DNA of 64,000 bases, from NCBI RefSeq assembly GCF_005938085.1, contig NZ_SMZK01000003.1, positions 186,001 to 250,000 on the forward strand. The letters run 5' to 3'. Positions 1-8,971 of the stretch are shown piece by piece (the first letter of the stretch is position 1; every line of letters begins with the position of its first letter). A program made the position numbers and the translations under genes. The DNA comes from Haloterrigena sp. H1. Its GTDB lineage: Archaea > Halobacteriota > Halobacteria > Halobacteriales > Natrialbaceae. Under the pieces are notes generated by a model. That model had not been told where the DNA came from. It saw only the letters and a program-made list of their open reading frames with translations, and made no database searches.

Positions 1-597
1 GCGGGCCACTTCGCGGAGACGATCCGCGAGATCAAAGCCCGCCATCCCGGCATCGTAGTCGAGGTGCTGATCCCCGACTTCCAGGGCGAAGACCACCTAG
101 TCCGGAAGATCATCGACGCCGAGCCGGACGTGATCGCCCACAACGTCGAGACCGTCGAGCGGCTGCAGTTTCCCGTTCGCGACCGGCGTGCAGGTTACGA
201 ACAGTCCCTCTCGGTGCTCGAGCAGGTCGAGCGCGAATCGGACATTTATACCAAGACCTCGATCATGCTCGGCCACGGCGAGTACGATCACGAGGTTTAC
301 CAGACCCTCGCGGATCTGCGCGAGCGCGGCGTCGATATCGTCACGCTCGGCCAGTACCTGCGGCCCTCGCGAAACCACCTCGAGGTCCAGCGCTACGACC
401 ACCCGGACAAGTACGAGACGTGGCGTCGTGTCGCCGAAGAGGAACTGGGCTTTCTCTACTGTGCGAGCGGCCCGATGGTCCGGTCGTCGTACAAGGCCGG
501 CGAACTGTTCGTCGACGCCGTCCTCCGTGAGGGCAAAAGCGTCGCGGAAGCGCGAGCTGATGCACGCCGGACACACCCACAGCAAACCGAGACCTGA
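1..597 (+). CDS. lipA: lipoyl synthase, C-terminal part (cut by window edge)
   Basis: The reading frame is open from the first base, so only the C-terminal ~198 residues are present and the radical-SAM CxxxCxxC motif lies outside. Visible motifs are typical of LipA: IAHNVETVERL, then TKTSIMLGHGE, the GQYLRPSRNHL strand, and the closing ASGPMVRSSYKAGE, whose RSSY element supplies the serine ligand of the auxiliary iron-sulfur cluster in this family. The enzyme inserts two sulfurs into octanoyl groups on lipoyl domains. It lies directly upstream of a 2-oxoacid dehydrogenase operon whose E2 carries a lipoyl domain, which fits its role. The gene ends with TGA and is followed by 224 bp of non-coding DNA that holds the operon promoter. 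Confidence 0.95.
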   Translation, partial: AGHFAETIREIKARHPGIVVEVLIPDFQGEDHLVRKIIDAEPDVIAHNVETVERLQFPVRDRRAGYEQSLSVLEQVERESDIYTKTSIMLGHGEYDHEVYQTLADLRERGVDIVTLGQYLRPSRNHLEVQRYDHPDKYETWRRVAEEELGFLYCASGPMVRSSYKAGELFVDAVLREGKSVAEARADARRTHPQQTET

Positions 598-821
598 GTC
601 GCGATCGAACGCCGTTTTGTCCAGTCTCGGTTCCGTCCTGTGCCCGCAGTTCGATAATTGGCAATAAATGGCCACTTTCTCCCAGTTCCGTCCAATATCG
701 TCCGGATGAGTGTGGTGATTCTGTGAGGCGCTGGCAAGAATCTCTCTGATAGTAAACTATTTTGGGAAACTCCTTTACCCTGAGCGGTCGTGTGCTAGGG
801 TATGTATAGGTGGGTTTTCCC

Positions 822-1928
822 GTGAGTACGATACAGCGCGATCCCCGCGAGCGAGTCCAGATACTCGACGATGCGGGCCGGGTCCGAGAGGGTGCCGACG
901 TCCCCGACCTCACCGAGGACGAACTCGTCGAGATGTACGAGCAGATGCGGCTCGTGCGCCGCTTCGACGAGCGGGCCGTCAGCCTCCAGCGCCAGGGACG
1001 GATGGGGACGTATCCGCCGCTGTCCGGCCAGGAAGGCGCACAGGTCGCCAGTGCTCACGCTTTAGACACCGAAGACTGGGTCTTCCCCAGCTACCGCGAA
1101 CACGGCGTCGGCCTCGTTCGGGGCCTCTCCCTCGAGCGAACGCTGCTGTACTGGATGGGCCACGAGCGGGGCAACTACATGCCCGAAGACGTCAACATCT
1201 TCTCGGTCGCAGTCCCCATCGCGACCCAGATCCCCCACGCGACGGGAGCGTCCTGGGCCTCGAAACTCGACGGCGAGGAAAAGGCGTTCATCTGTTACTT
1301 CGGCGACGGAGCTACTTCAGAAGGTGATTTCCACGAGGGGTTGAACTTCGCCGGCGTCTTCGATACACCGACTGTCTTCTTCTGTAACAACAACCAGTGG
1401 GCCATCTCGGTCCCCCGCGAGCGCCAGACGGCGAGTGCGACCTTAGCCCAGAAGGCCACCGCCTACGGCTTCGATGGCGTGCAGGTCGACGGAATGGATC
1501 CACTCGCTGTGTACAAGGTCACCCGCGAAGCCGTCGAGAAGGCCAAAGACCCCGATGAAGACGAACCCCGCCCGACGCTGATCGAGGCCGTTCAGTACCG
1601 CTTTGGCGCTCACACGACCGCCGATGACCCCTCCGTCTACCGCAGCGACGAGGAAGTCGAGCGCTGGAAACAGAAAGATCCCATTCCGCGCCTCGAGACG
1701 TACCTGCGATCGAACGGAATACTCGACGACGAGCGGGTCGACGCGATCGACGCACGGATCGAAGACGCGGTCGCGGACGCGATCGACGCGGCCGAATCGT
1801 TCGAGCGACCCGAGCCCGAGGAGATCTTCGCACACGTCTACGAGGGGATGCCCCGCCGGCTGCAACGGCAACTCGAGTACTTCGAATCGATCCGCGAGCA
1901 ACACGGCGACGACACGCTCCTGGAGTGA
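822..1928 (+). CDS. pdhA: 2-oxoacid dehydrogenase complex E1 alpha subunit
   Basis: A 368-residue E1 alpha protein. It carries the thiamine diphosphate motif GDGATSEGDFHEGLNFA followed by NNNQWAIS, and LARGQEGAQ-like substrate-entry residues (SGQEGAQVASAHAL). It decarboxylates a 2-oxoacid and passes the acyl group to the lipoyl arm of E2. I prefer the GTG at 822 (protein beginning MSTIQRDPRER). An in-frame GTG at 810 is possible but adds only four residues with no family resemblance. It starts an operon with E1 beta (4-bp gap) and E2. Haloarchaea use pyruvate:ferredoxin oxidoreductase for pyruvate, and such complexes are thought to prefer branched-chain oxoacids, so the pyruvate label is conventional rather than proven. 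Confidence 0.9.
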   Translation: MSTIQRDPRERVQILDDAGRVREGADVPDLTEDELVEMYEQMRLVRRFDERAVSLQRQGRMGTYPPLSGQEGAQVASAHALDTEDWVFPSYREHGVGLVRGLSLERTLLYWMGHERGNYMPEDVNIFSVAVPIATQIPHATGASWASKLDGEEKAFICYFGDGATSEGDFHEGLNFAGVFDTPTVFFCNNNQWAISVPRERQTASATLAQKATAYGFDGVQVDGMDPLAVYKVTREAVEKAKDPDEDEPRPTLIEAVQYRFGAHTTADDPSVYRSDEEVERWKQKDPIPRLETYLRSNGILDDERVDAIDARIEDAVADAIDAAESFERPEPEEIFAHVYEGMPRRLQRQLEYFESIREQHGDDTLLE

Positions 1929-1932
1929 CACG

Positions 1933-2928
1933 ATGGCCACACAATCACAAACCGAGAACCTCACGCTGGTAGAGGCGGTCCGCGACGGATTACACACGGA
2001 GATGGAACGTGACGACGACGTCATCGTCATGGGCGAAGACGTCGGCGAGAACGGCGGCGTCTTCCGCGCGACCGAGGGCCTCTACGAGGCGTTCGGCGAG
2101 AACCGGGTGATCGACACCCCGCTGGCGGAATCGGGTATCGTCGGCACCGCGGTCGGAATGGCCGCCTACGGGAAGCGCCCGGTCCCCGAAATCCAGTTCA
2201 TGGGCTTTATTTACCCCGCGTTCGATCAGATCGTCTCGCACGCAGCGCGCCTGCGAACGCGCTCGCGCGGCCGGTACACGTGTCCGATGGTCGTTCGAGC
2301 CCCCTACGGCGGTGGCATCCGCGCACCGGAACACCACTCAGAGTCGACCGAGGCGATGTTCGTCCACCAGCCCGGACTCAAGGTCGTTATCCCCTCGACG
2401 CCGTACGACACGAAGGGGCTGCTGACCAGCGCCATCCGAAGTCCAGATCCGGTGGTATTCCTTGAGCCGAAGCTCATCTATCGGGCCTTCCGCGAGGAGG
2501 TTCCCGACGAATCGTACGAGGTGCCACTCGGCGAGGCCGCGGTCCGCCGCGAGGGATCCGATATTTCGGTCTACACGTGGGGCGCGATGACCCGACCGAC
2601 GCTTGAGGCAGCCGAGAATCTCGCCGAGGAAGGAATCGACGCGGAAGTCGTCGACCTGCGGACGCTCTCGCCGTTAGACGAGGAGACCATCGTCGACTCG
2701 TTCAAAAAGACCGGCCGCGCCGCGGTCGTCCACGAGGCACCCAAGACCGGCGGGCTGGGTGCCGAGATCACCGCGACCCTCCAAGAGGAAGCACTGCTCT
2801 ATCAGGAAGCGCCGGTCGAGCGCATCACGGGCTTCGACACGCCGTTCCCGCTGTACGCGCTCGAGGACTACTACCTGCCCGAGCCGGCCCGCATCGAAGA
2901 CGGCATTCGAGACACCGTGGGGTTCTAA
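1933..2928 (+). CDS. pdhB: 2-oxoacid dehydrogenase complex E1 beta subunit
   Basis: A 331-residue transketolase-like beta subunit of the E1 component. The N-terminal half has the conserved VMGEDVGENGGVFRATEGL segment with the glutamate that activates thiamine diphosphate, followed by DTPLAESGIVGTAVGMA and PEIQFMGFIYPAFDQI. The C-terminal half is the transketolase C domain (VYTWGAMTRPTLEAAE; EVVDLRTLSPLDEETI). The ATG at 1933 lies 4 bp after the E1 alpha stop, and its length matches bacterial E1 beta proteins. It forms an alpha2beta2 heterotetramer with the upstream product. The next gene, E2, starts one base after its stop, so the three are probably cotranscribed and translationally coupled. 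Confidence 0.93.
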   Translation: MATQSQTENLTLVEAVRDGLHTEMERDDDVIVMGEDVGENGGVFRATEGLYEAFGENRVIDTPLAESGIVGTAVGMAAYGKRPVPEIQFMGFIYPAFDQIVSHAARLRTRSRGRYTCPMVVRAPYGGGIRAPEHHSESTEAMFVHQPGLKVVIPSTPYDTKGLLTSAIRSPDPVVFLEPKLIYRAFREEVPDESYEVPLGEAAVRREGSDISVYTWGAMTRPTLEAAENLAEEGIDAEVVDLRTLSPLDEETIVDSFKKTGRAAVVHEAPKTGGLGAEITATLQEEALLYQEAPVERITGFDTPFPLYALEDYYLPEPARIEDGIRDTVGF

Positions 2929-2929
2929 C

Positions 2930-4558
2930 ATGGTCAAAGAGTTCGAACTCCCCGACGTTGGCGAAGGCGTCGCCGAGGGCGAACTGGTCTCGTGGTTAGT
3001 CGAAACGGGGGACGAAGTCTCAGAAGACCAGCCGGTCGCAGAGGTCGAGACCGACAAAGCCCTCGTGGAGGTCCCCGCGCCGGTCGACGGCACCGTCCGC
3101 GAATTACACGTCGAGGAGGGCGAGGTCGTCCCGGTTGGAACGGTGATCATCTCGTTCGACGTCGCGGGCGAGACCGAAGCCGAACCGACGGAAGCGGCCG
3201 CGGAAGCCGAAGCAACCGAACCAGTCGACGACACTGCCGGGAGCCCCGGCGCGACCGGAGCCGAAGCCGAGGACGTCACGCCGCCCGACAACAGGGTCTT
3301 CGCACCGCCGCGCGTGCGTCGCATGGCCCGTGAGGAGGGACTCGCCCTCTCCCAGGTTCAGGGCAGCGGTCCTGGCGGCCGGATCACCGCGGCCGACGTG
3401 CGGGCCGCCACAGGCGATGGTGACGGCGCTGCGGGTGGGCAGACCCAATCACAGCCCACCGACGTGTCCGCCGGCGCGGCCGAGGCCGAATCGGGTGACT
3501 CGAGGAGCACGAGCACGGGGGCCGACTCCGGTGTCGTCGAGGAACCAGCCACGGAAGGCGAGACGATGGCCTCGAGCACGCAGCACACCGCGTCACCGCC
3601 ACAGGACGCCGCTGCCGATCGCGAGACGACCCTGGCAGCACCCGCGACCCGGCGGCTCGCCGAAGAGGAAGGCGTCAACATCGACGCCGTCCCAGCCACC
3701 GACGAGCGCGACGGCGAGGCGTTCGTTACGCCCGAGGCGGTTCGGGAGTACGCCAAGGCACAGCGGCAGGCACAAGAAGCGGATCGCGAGGCGGTCGAAG
3801 CGGGCGAACCGGTCGGAACGACGGGGACCGAATTCGAACCCGGCGAGCGCGAACGCCGCGAGCCGTTCCGTGGCGTTCGCAAAACGATCGCCGAGGCGAT
3901 GGTCGAGTCCAAATACAGCGCGCCCCACGTCACCCACCACGACGAGGTCGACGTGACGGCCCTCGTCGAGGCACGCGAGACGCTCAAACCCCACGCCGAG
4001 GAGAAGGGGATCCGATTGACCTACATGCCGTTTATCATGAAAGCCGTCGTGGCGGCCCTGAACGAATACCCCGAAATGAACGCGGTCATCGACGAGGAGA
4101 ACGACGAGATCGTCTACCGCGACTACTACAACATCGGTGTCGCAACCGCGACCGATATCGGGCTGATGGTGCCAGTCGTCGACGACGCCGACCGGAAGGG
4201 GCTGTTGCAACTGTCGTCGGAAATGAACGAACTCGTCCAGACGGCTCGCGACCGGACGATCAGTCCCGAGGACCTCCAGGGATCGACGTTTACGATCACC
4301 AACGTCGGCGGCATCGGCGGCGAATACGCCACGCCGATCATCAACTACCCCGAAGCAGGCATCCTCGCGATCGGCGAGATCAAGCGCAAGCCACGCGTCG
4401 TCACCGACAGAGACGGCACGGAATCGATCGAACCCCGCTCGGTGCTGACCCTCTCGCTGTCGTTCGACCACCGGCTGGTCGACGGTGCTGTCGGTGCCCG
4501 GTTTACGAACACCGTCATGGAGTACCTCGAGCAGCCGGATCTCCTCTTGCTCGAGTGA
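2930..4558 (+). CDS. pdhC: 2-oxoacid dehydrogenase complex E2, dihydrolipoamide acyltransferase
   Basis: A 542-residue E2. Residues 1-80 form a lipoyl domain with the lipoylated lysine in ETDKALVEV (Lys43). A long acidic, Ala/Glu-rich linker follows. There are two peripheral subunit-binding-like segments: a clear one near residues 122-162 (APPRVRRMAREEG ... GSGPGGRITAADV) and a more divergent one near 228-275 (APATRRLAEEEGVNID ... VTPEAVREYA). The catalytic domain occupies about 300-542 with the active-site motif SFDHRLVDGA close to the C terminus. It transfers acyl groups to CoA. E3 (lpdA), which usually follows in haloarchaeal operons, is absent. The next gene lies 37 bp away on the opposite strand and belongs to a tail-like cluster. 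Confidence 0.94.
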   Translation: MVKEFELPDVGEGVAEGELVSWLVETGDEVSEDQPVAEVETDKALVEVPAPVDGTVRELHVEEGEVVPVGTVIISFDVAGETEAEPTEAAAEAEATEPVDDTAGSPGATGAEAEDVTPPDNRVFAPPRVRRMAREEGLALSQVQGSGPGGRITAADVRAATGDGDGAAGGQTQSQPTDVSAGAAEAESGDSRSTSTGADSGVVEEPATEGETMASSTQHTASPPQDAAADRETTLAAPATRRLAEEEGVNIDAVPATDERDGEAFVTPEAVREYAKAQRQAQEADREAVEAGEPVGTTGTEFEPGERERREPFRGVRKTIAEAMVESKYSAPHVTHHDEVDVTALVEARETLKPHAEEKGIRLTYMPFIMKAVVAALNEYPEMNAVIDEENDEIVYRDYYNIGVATATDIGLMVPVVDDADRKGLLQLSSEMNELVQTARDRTISPEDLQGSTFTITNVGGIGGEYATPIINYPEAGILAIGEIKRKPRVVTDRDGTESIEPRSVLTLSLSFDHRLVDGAVGARFTNTVMEYLEQPDLLLLE

Positions 4559-4595
4559 GTCGCGTGTCCGTCGGGGCAGTACCGACGGCCGGTCG

Positions 4596-5849
4596 TCACT
4601 CGTCCGGGACGATATCGACGAGCACCTCGAGTGCGTCCGCGGCCTCACAGACGCGATCCTGGGTCTCGGCCAACGCGAGCACGGAGCCGTCGTCCTCGAG
4701 CGTTTCCCGAAGGTCGGAGACGGATCTGAGATAGCGCTCGAGACTCGCTTCGGTCGTCGCCCCTTCGAGTCGGTCGCCGAGGTCGATCAGTTGCTCGAGG
4801 ACGTGTCGGACGTGACGGCGGTAGGCGTCCTCGCTCTCACAAGCCTGTTCACTGGCTGTGCGAGCGGCCGTCGCGATTTCACGAGCCAGTCGGCTGCCGT
4901 CGCCCTCGCTCGTCCGCCGTTCTAACTGTTCGGCGAGAGCGTCGAACACGCGTGCCCTCGCTGTGATCGTCTTGCGCATGACGTATCTGGTCAGCGCAGT
5001 TTGCTCTCGTTTGACATGCTCGACTTCGGTCTCGAGGGCGTCGAGTCGATCCGAAACCGCGGTGAGATCGTCCGGACTGGCCGATGACTCCCGTTCGGTC
5101 GGTGTTCGATGTGGATTGTCGGTGTCCGTGATATGGTCGATGATCGTCCCAAAGAGCAGTTCGTGATCGTAGACGAACTCCCGAGGTGCCAACGCCTCTG
5201 AGTCTGTCCAGTCACCGTCGGGTGTCCGCTCGAACGAACCGAGAAACACCCCCGTCTCCGAGTCGGATGGGATCGAAGACCGGTATTGGTCGTGGTACTG
5301 CTCGAGGAGTCGATGAGAGAGCGACGCTGTGTTGGCACAGTCCGTTCCGAGATCGGGGATGTCGACAGTCAGCCGCTGCGTTCGCTCATCACTCGTTCCC
5401 TCCCGGTACGTCAACTCGAAGCTCTCGAGCGTCCGGTTCGCTGTCGATTCGTCGTCGATGGCATCATCGGTGTTCGGGACTGGGACCGGTTCCATCTCGA
5501 CCTCGTCGTACTGGATGTAAAGTGAGAGTTCGTTTTCGGTCGGACACGGAAGCGACGTCGTCGTTACTCGGTCGACGACGATCGGGCGGCCGTTTCCATC
5601 CAGCGCTATGCCTGGCTCGATCGTTACCTCGAGCCCGTCGTCGGTGTCGCTGATCGATTGCACCTCGAGTCCGTTGACGATACCACTTCCCACCACGAAC
5701 TGGGAAAGCGTGTGCAACCGCTCGGCGTGGTACTCCTGTTCTGCTTCCATATCACGGGGCGTCATTAGCTTCCCGCTAAAGAAGCGATTCTTGCGAAACT
5801 GGGAGAGATCCCTACGCATCCCGTTACTGGAGTCCGGATCGTGACCCAT
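4596..5849 (-). CDS. contractile-injection-system-associated protein with FFSGKLMTPRDMEAEQ motif
   Basis: A 417-residue protein with no signal peptide. Its N terminus (residues ~17-65) has RKNRFFSGKLMTPRDMEAEQ followed by a VVGSGIVNGLEV stretch. I know this pattern from uncharacterised proteins encoded inside extracellular contractile injection system and phage-tail clusters. A beta-rich region follows (to ~240), then an alpha-helical region (~255-410) rich in heptad-like Leu/Ala with many charged residues, probably coiled coil. It is transcribed away from the sheath gene across an AT-rich 169-bp spacer and converges on the E2 gene. A fibre or accessory baseplate role is a guess from the coiled-coil tail. 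The association with the cluster is what the sequence and context support. Confidence 0.7.
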   Translation of the reverse strand: MGHDPDSSNGMRRDLSQFRKNRFFSGKLMTPRDMEAEQEYHAERLHTLSQFVVGSGIVNGLEVQSISDTDDGLEVTIEPGIALDGNGRPIVVDRVTTTSLPCPTENELSLYIQYDEVEMEPVPVPNTDDAIDDESTANRTLESFELTYREGTSDERTQRLTVDIPDLGTDCANTASLSHRLLEQYHDQYRSSIPSDSETGVFLGSFERTPDGDWTDSEALAPREFVYDHELLFGTIIDHITDTDNPHRTPTERESSASPDDLTAVSDRLDALETEVEHVKREQTALTRYVMRKTITARARVFDALAEQLERRTSEGDGSRLAREIATAARTASEQACESEDAYRRHVRHVLEQLIDLGDRLEGATTEASLERYLRSVSDLRETLEDDGSVLALAETQDRVCEAADALEVLVDIVPDE

Positions 5850-5939
5850 GCAAATAATTCGGCATTTTGAATGTATTAATTATGGTGAAAAACAACGAAT
5901 TCATTGTGCATGGATGGAATCACGACCGAGATCTTGACT

Positions 5940-5985
5940 CAGCAATATAAACTATAATTTTGTCAGTCTAGAGTTTAAATACAAT
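5940..5985 (+). promoter_or_regulatory. AT-rich divergent promoter region of the tail-like operon
   Basis: The 169-bp spacer between the divergent accessory gene and the sheath gene is much richer in A/T than its surroundings. It contains two TATA-box-like stretches, ATATAAACTATAAT around 5945-5958 and TTTAAATAC around 5974-5982. The second lies 37-45 bases before the sheath ATG and is the better candidate for driving it. No operator repeat was recognised. Confidence 0.45.
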
Positions 5986-6018
5986 TCCGAGACACTTTCG
6001 GATAGAGAGTTGACGAAA

Positions 6019-7740
6019 ATGCCGGAGTATCTCTCACCAGGCGTGTACGTCGAAGAAGTCGACAGCGGCACCAAATCCGTCGAAGGCGTCAGCACCAGCA
6101 CTGCTGGCTTCCTCGGTGAAACGGAGCGTGGCCCTGTCGAACCAACGCTCGTAACGAGCGTTTCCGAATTCGAGCGAACGTTTGGCTCGAGTCCACGGTC
6201 ATCCGACCTCGACGTGGCCGTCGACGGGTTCTTCAAGAACGGCGGGAGTCGCTGCTACGTCGGCCGCGTCGCAGCCGCCAAGCCGGTGGATGTCGCGACG
6301 ACGACGCTCGTCGACGAGGATCGAAACGACGTCATCACCGTCGAAGCGATCGGGCCGGGCGCATGGGGAAGTTCCATCGCCGCGATCGTCGACGACGGCG
6401 AGGACGACTATTTCACCCTGACGTTACGATACTGGTCGTGCGATCTCGAGGCGGTCAGCAAACCCGCATCCGACCAGCCGGATCCCGTGCCCGACATCGA
6501 AGAAGTCTACGAGGACATGTCGGCCGATCCCGAGTCCAGCCAGTTCTACGAGAAACAGATCCCGGGATCGGTGCTCGTCGATCTCGAACAACAAGGAGCA
6601 GGACGACCCGCCGACGGACTGTCGTGGCTCTCTCGAGAGGGTCCCGAGGAGTACGCCGACGGCGGTTTGATCGAGGTCGGTGCCGAGTCGGAGACTACTG
6701 CCTACATCCCCGACGACCTCGAGGAACGGGATTACACCGAGCTCCAAGGGATCGCCAACCCGTTCGATATCGACGCATCTCAGTCCCAGAACGACCTGCA
6801 AGCGGACCTCGAAGCGATCCGATCGGGTGAGAAAGAGGTCGATGTCGATGTCGTCTCCGATCTCTCGGCAACGTCTGAGACCGAGGAGGTGTCCCTCAGC
6901 GACTACGAGGGCGTCAACGAGCCTGGGATACGAACCGGTCTCGCAGCGTTCAGGGAACTCGACGATGTCTCGCTCGTGTGTGTCCCTGACGAAAACGACA
7001 TCGAGGGGCTGACCGAAGCAGTCGTCAGCCACTGTGAAAACATGGGCGAGCGGTTCGCGATTTTGCAGGCACCACAAAACGCGGGTGCGATATCGGAGAT
7101 CGAGACGCCAGTGGATTCCACGTATGCGGCCTACTACTATCCGTGGGTGAAAACGACGGATCCACAGACCAATCGGAAGCGAGTCGTCCCACCTGGCGGC
7201 CACATCGCCGGTATCTTCGCGCGAAGCGACGTCGAACATGGCGTCCACAAGGCCCCTGCTAACGAAGTCGTCCGGGGCATCCTCGGCACACAACACACGA
7301 TCACGAAGGGTGAACAGGACGTCCTCAACCCGAAGGGCGTCAACTGCATCCGCAGCTTTCAGGGCCGTGGGATCCGTCTCTGGGGTGCACGGACGACCGC
7401 CAGTGATCCGTCGTGGAAGTACGTGAACGTCCGGCGACTGTTTCTCTACATCGAACAGTCGATCGACGAGGGGACCCAGTGGGCGGTCTTCGAGCCCAAC
7501 GACGAGGATCTGTGGGCCCGCGTGCGCCAGTCCGCGGAGAACTTCCTGACGACGGTCTGGCGAGACGGCGGATTGCAGGGAAGCACTGCCGACGAGGCGT
7601 TCTACGTCAAGTGCGGCGAGGAGACGATGACGCGGGACGACATCGACAACGGCCGACTCATCGTGGAAATCGGTATCGCGCCCGTCAAACCGGCCGAGTT
7701 CGTCGTCTTCAGAATCAGTCAGGACACCGGCGACACGTAG
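6019..7740 (+). CDS. phage/contractile injection system tail sheath protein
   Basis: A 573-residue sheath protein. The N terminus MPEYLSPGVYVEEVDSG is the hallmark start of contractile tail sheaths, followed by STAGFLGETERGP and the FKNGGSRCYVGRV segment. The C-terminal domain is canonical: HKAPANEVVRGILG, NPKGVNCIRSF.GRGIRLWGART, KYVNVRRLFLYIEQSI, FEPNDEDLWARVRQS and a final IGIAPVKPAEFVVFRI strand. The sheath contracts to drive the inner tube outward. I chose ATG 6019 over the TTG at 6010 because family members begin at MPEYLSPG. It heads an operon with tube and assembly genes. The middle, residues ~130-300, is the variable surface domain. It appears intact, unlike genes at the distal end of the cluster. 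Confidence 0.92.
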   Translation: MPEYLSPGVYVEEVDSGTKSVEGVSTSTAGFLGETERGPVEPTLVTSVSEFERTFGSSPRSSDLDVAVDGFFKNGGSRCYVGRVAAAKPVDVATTTLVDEDRNDVITVEAIGPGAWGSSIAAIVDDGEDDYFTLTLRYWSCDLEAVSKPASDQPDPVPDIEEVYEDMSADPESSQFYEKQIPGSVLVDLEQQGAGRPADGLSWLSREGPEEYADGGLIEVGAESETTAYIPDDLEERDYTELQGIANPFDIDASQSQNDLQADLEAIRSGEKEVDVDVVSDLSATSETEEVSLSDYEGVNEPGIRTGLAAFRELDDVSLVCVPDENDIEGLTEAVVSHCENMGERFAILQAPQNAGAISEIETPVDSTYAAYYYPWVKTTDPQTNRKRVVPPGGHIAGIFARSDVEHGVHKAPANEVVRGILGTQHTITKGEQDVLNPKGVNCIRSFQGRGIRLWGARTTASDPSWKYVNVRRLFLYIEQSIDEGTQWAVFEPNDEDLWARVRQSAENFLTTVWRDGGLQGSTADEAFYVKCGEETMTRDDIDNGRLIVEIGIAPVKPAEFVVFRISQDTGDT

Positions 7741-7794
7741 CATTGCTCCAGCCACAGCTGACACCGACACACTGAACACACGACTGATACGACA

Positions 7795-8253
7795 ATGCCA
7801 GATTCACACGGACCACTCCGACAAACCGAATTCAAGGTCGAACTCGACGGCGTCGGCGTTCCCGGCTTCGTCGAGGTCGAACTGCCAGCGATGCGAACCC
7901 AACAGGTCGAATACCGCGAAGGTAACGATCCATCACACAACCGGAAGCTCTGGGGGGACACCCAGTACGATGACCTCGTCCTCGTTCGCGGTGCAAACGA
8001 GAAAAACGAGGAACTCTACAAGTGGCGGAAAGCCGTCGATCAGGGGAAGATGGACGACGGCGGCCGCAAGAACATCGCCGTCATCATCATGAACGAAGTC
8101 GGCGACTCGGTGCTTCGATTCGAGTTCACGAAAGCGTGGATCAAGGAGTACCGACCGCCGACGCTCAACTCCCACGGCGGAGGTGGACAGGGAAACCTCG
8201 CAACCGAATCCTACGTCGTCACATTCGACGAAATGGAGCGCAAGAACGTATGA
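7795..8253 (+). CDS. tail tube protein (T4 gp19-like family)
   Basis: A 152-residue tube protein of the family seen in T4 gp19 and Afp1/Pvc1-like tubes. Features include the opening FKVELDGVGVPGFVEVELP, then QVEYREGNDPSHNRKLWGDTQ, the LVLVRGANEKNEELYKWRK strand-helix, KNIAVIIMNEVGDSVLRFEF and the closing WIKEYRPP ... ATESYVVTFDEMER. Tube subunits stack as hexamers inside the sheath. The gene starts 54 bp after the sheath and its stop overlaps the start of the next small gene in ATGA. It appears intact. A second tube-like gene at 9283 is a separate, damaged paralogue. Confidence 0.9.
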   Translation: MPDSHGPLRQTEFKVELDGVGVPGFVEVELPAMRTQQVEYREGNDPSHNRKLWGDTQYDDLVLVRGANEKNEELYKWRKAVDQGKMDDGGRKNIAVIIMNEVGDSVLRFEFTKAWIKEYRPPTLNSHGGGGQGNLATESYVVTFDEMERKNV

Positions 8254-8414
8254 CACGGCCAACCAACCAGCCTCTGGATGCGGTCACCGTTCCACCCTCC
8301 CGGTTCGATTCGGATTGGCACGTCGATGACGAGGGTGTACTTCACACCGGTCGGTCAGCACCGTTCGCCGAGTGTGTCGTCGTCGCCAACGACTGTGGTG
8401 GTGACCGGCCATGA
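8250..8414 (+). CDS. 54-residue protein of the tail-like operon
   Basis: A small ORF, MTRPTNQPLDAVTVPP..., of 54 residues. Its ATG overlaps the tube stop (ATGA at 8250-8253) and its own stop overlaps the next start (ATGA at 8411-8414). This double overlap is the main support for it being translated. No domain was recognised and the two cysteines are not in a paired motif. It is probably a small accessory of tail assembly, but I cannot assign a function. Confidence 0.6.
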   Translation: MTRPTNQPLDAVTVPPSRFDSDWHVDDEGVLHTGRSAPFAECVVVANDCGGDRP

Positions 8415-8971
8415 CCGGGGGCACGCTCCAGACCGAGTTCGAATTCACCCTTCCACAGGGGTACGTCGACGACGAGGGAACGCTCCACAAGGAGGGGCGC
8501 ATGCGCCTCGCGACGGCAGCCGACGAGATCGAGCCGCTCCAAACCCCTCGCGTCCAGTCGAACTCCTCGTACCTGACGCTCGTCTTGCTGTCGCGGGTCA
8601 TAACCGAACTCGGCGACCTCGAGACGATCGACATCAGCGTCATCGAGGACCTGTTCGTCTCGGATCTCGAGTACCTGCAGGCGCTGTACGAACGGATCAA
8701 CAATCAGGGGAGAAACGCCATCGAGACGGCCTGTCCCGAGTGTGGCGAGCGATTCGAGGTCGACGCCGAAAGCGGTGCCCACCTCACGACGGACGGTGCA
8801 AGCAGTCCCATGGCTCAGGCTGGAAGGGACGCCGGCGCGACCGGCGTCGGCGGTGATCTCGATGGAATCGGTGCGATCGACTCGTCCGGACTCGAGGCCA
8901 CCGAGAGGCACGCAGCCAGTGCCGAGTCGAACGACAGTGAGGAATCGGCGTCGGGAAATCCAGTGGAGTAA
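8411..8971 (+). CDS. tail assembly protein with CPECG motif (chaperone-like)
   Basis: A 186-residue protein. The N-terminal ~110 residues (GRMRLATAADEIEPLQ, then YLTLVLLSRVITELGDL, IEDLFVSDLEYLQALYERIN) match a conserved protein found in contractile injection systems and some phages between the tube and the Afp6-like gene, where a tail-assembly or tape-measure-chaperone role is proposed. TACPECGERFEV supplies a CxxC knuckle. The last ~65 residues are low-complexity, acidic and Gly/Ser-rich. Its start overlaps the previous stop in ATGA. Its stop TAA at 8969-8971 overlaps what should be the start of the next gene. Confidence 0.72.
   Translation: MTGGTLQTEFEFTLPQGYVDDEGTLHKEGRMRLATAADEIEPLQTPRVQSNSSYLTLVLLSRVITELGDLETIDISVIEDLFVSDLEYLQALYERINNQGRNAIETACPECGERFEVDAESGAHLTTDGASSPMAQAGRDAGATGVGGDLDGIGAIDSSGLEATERHAASAESNDSEESASGNPVE

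Noticed and set aside
4485..4925. Plus-strand frame after pdhC that might be a remnant of lpdA
   Set aside because: Its translation has no FAD- or NAD-binding motifs and lies antisense to the divergent tail-associated gene.
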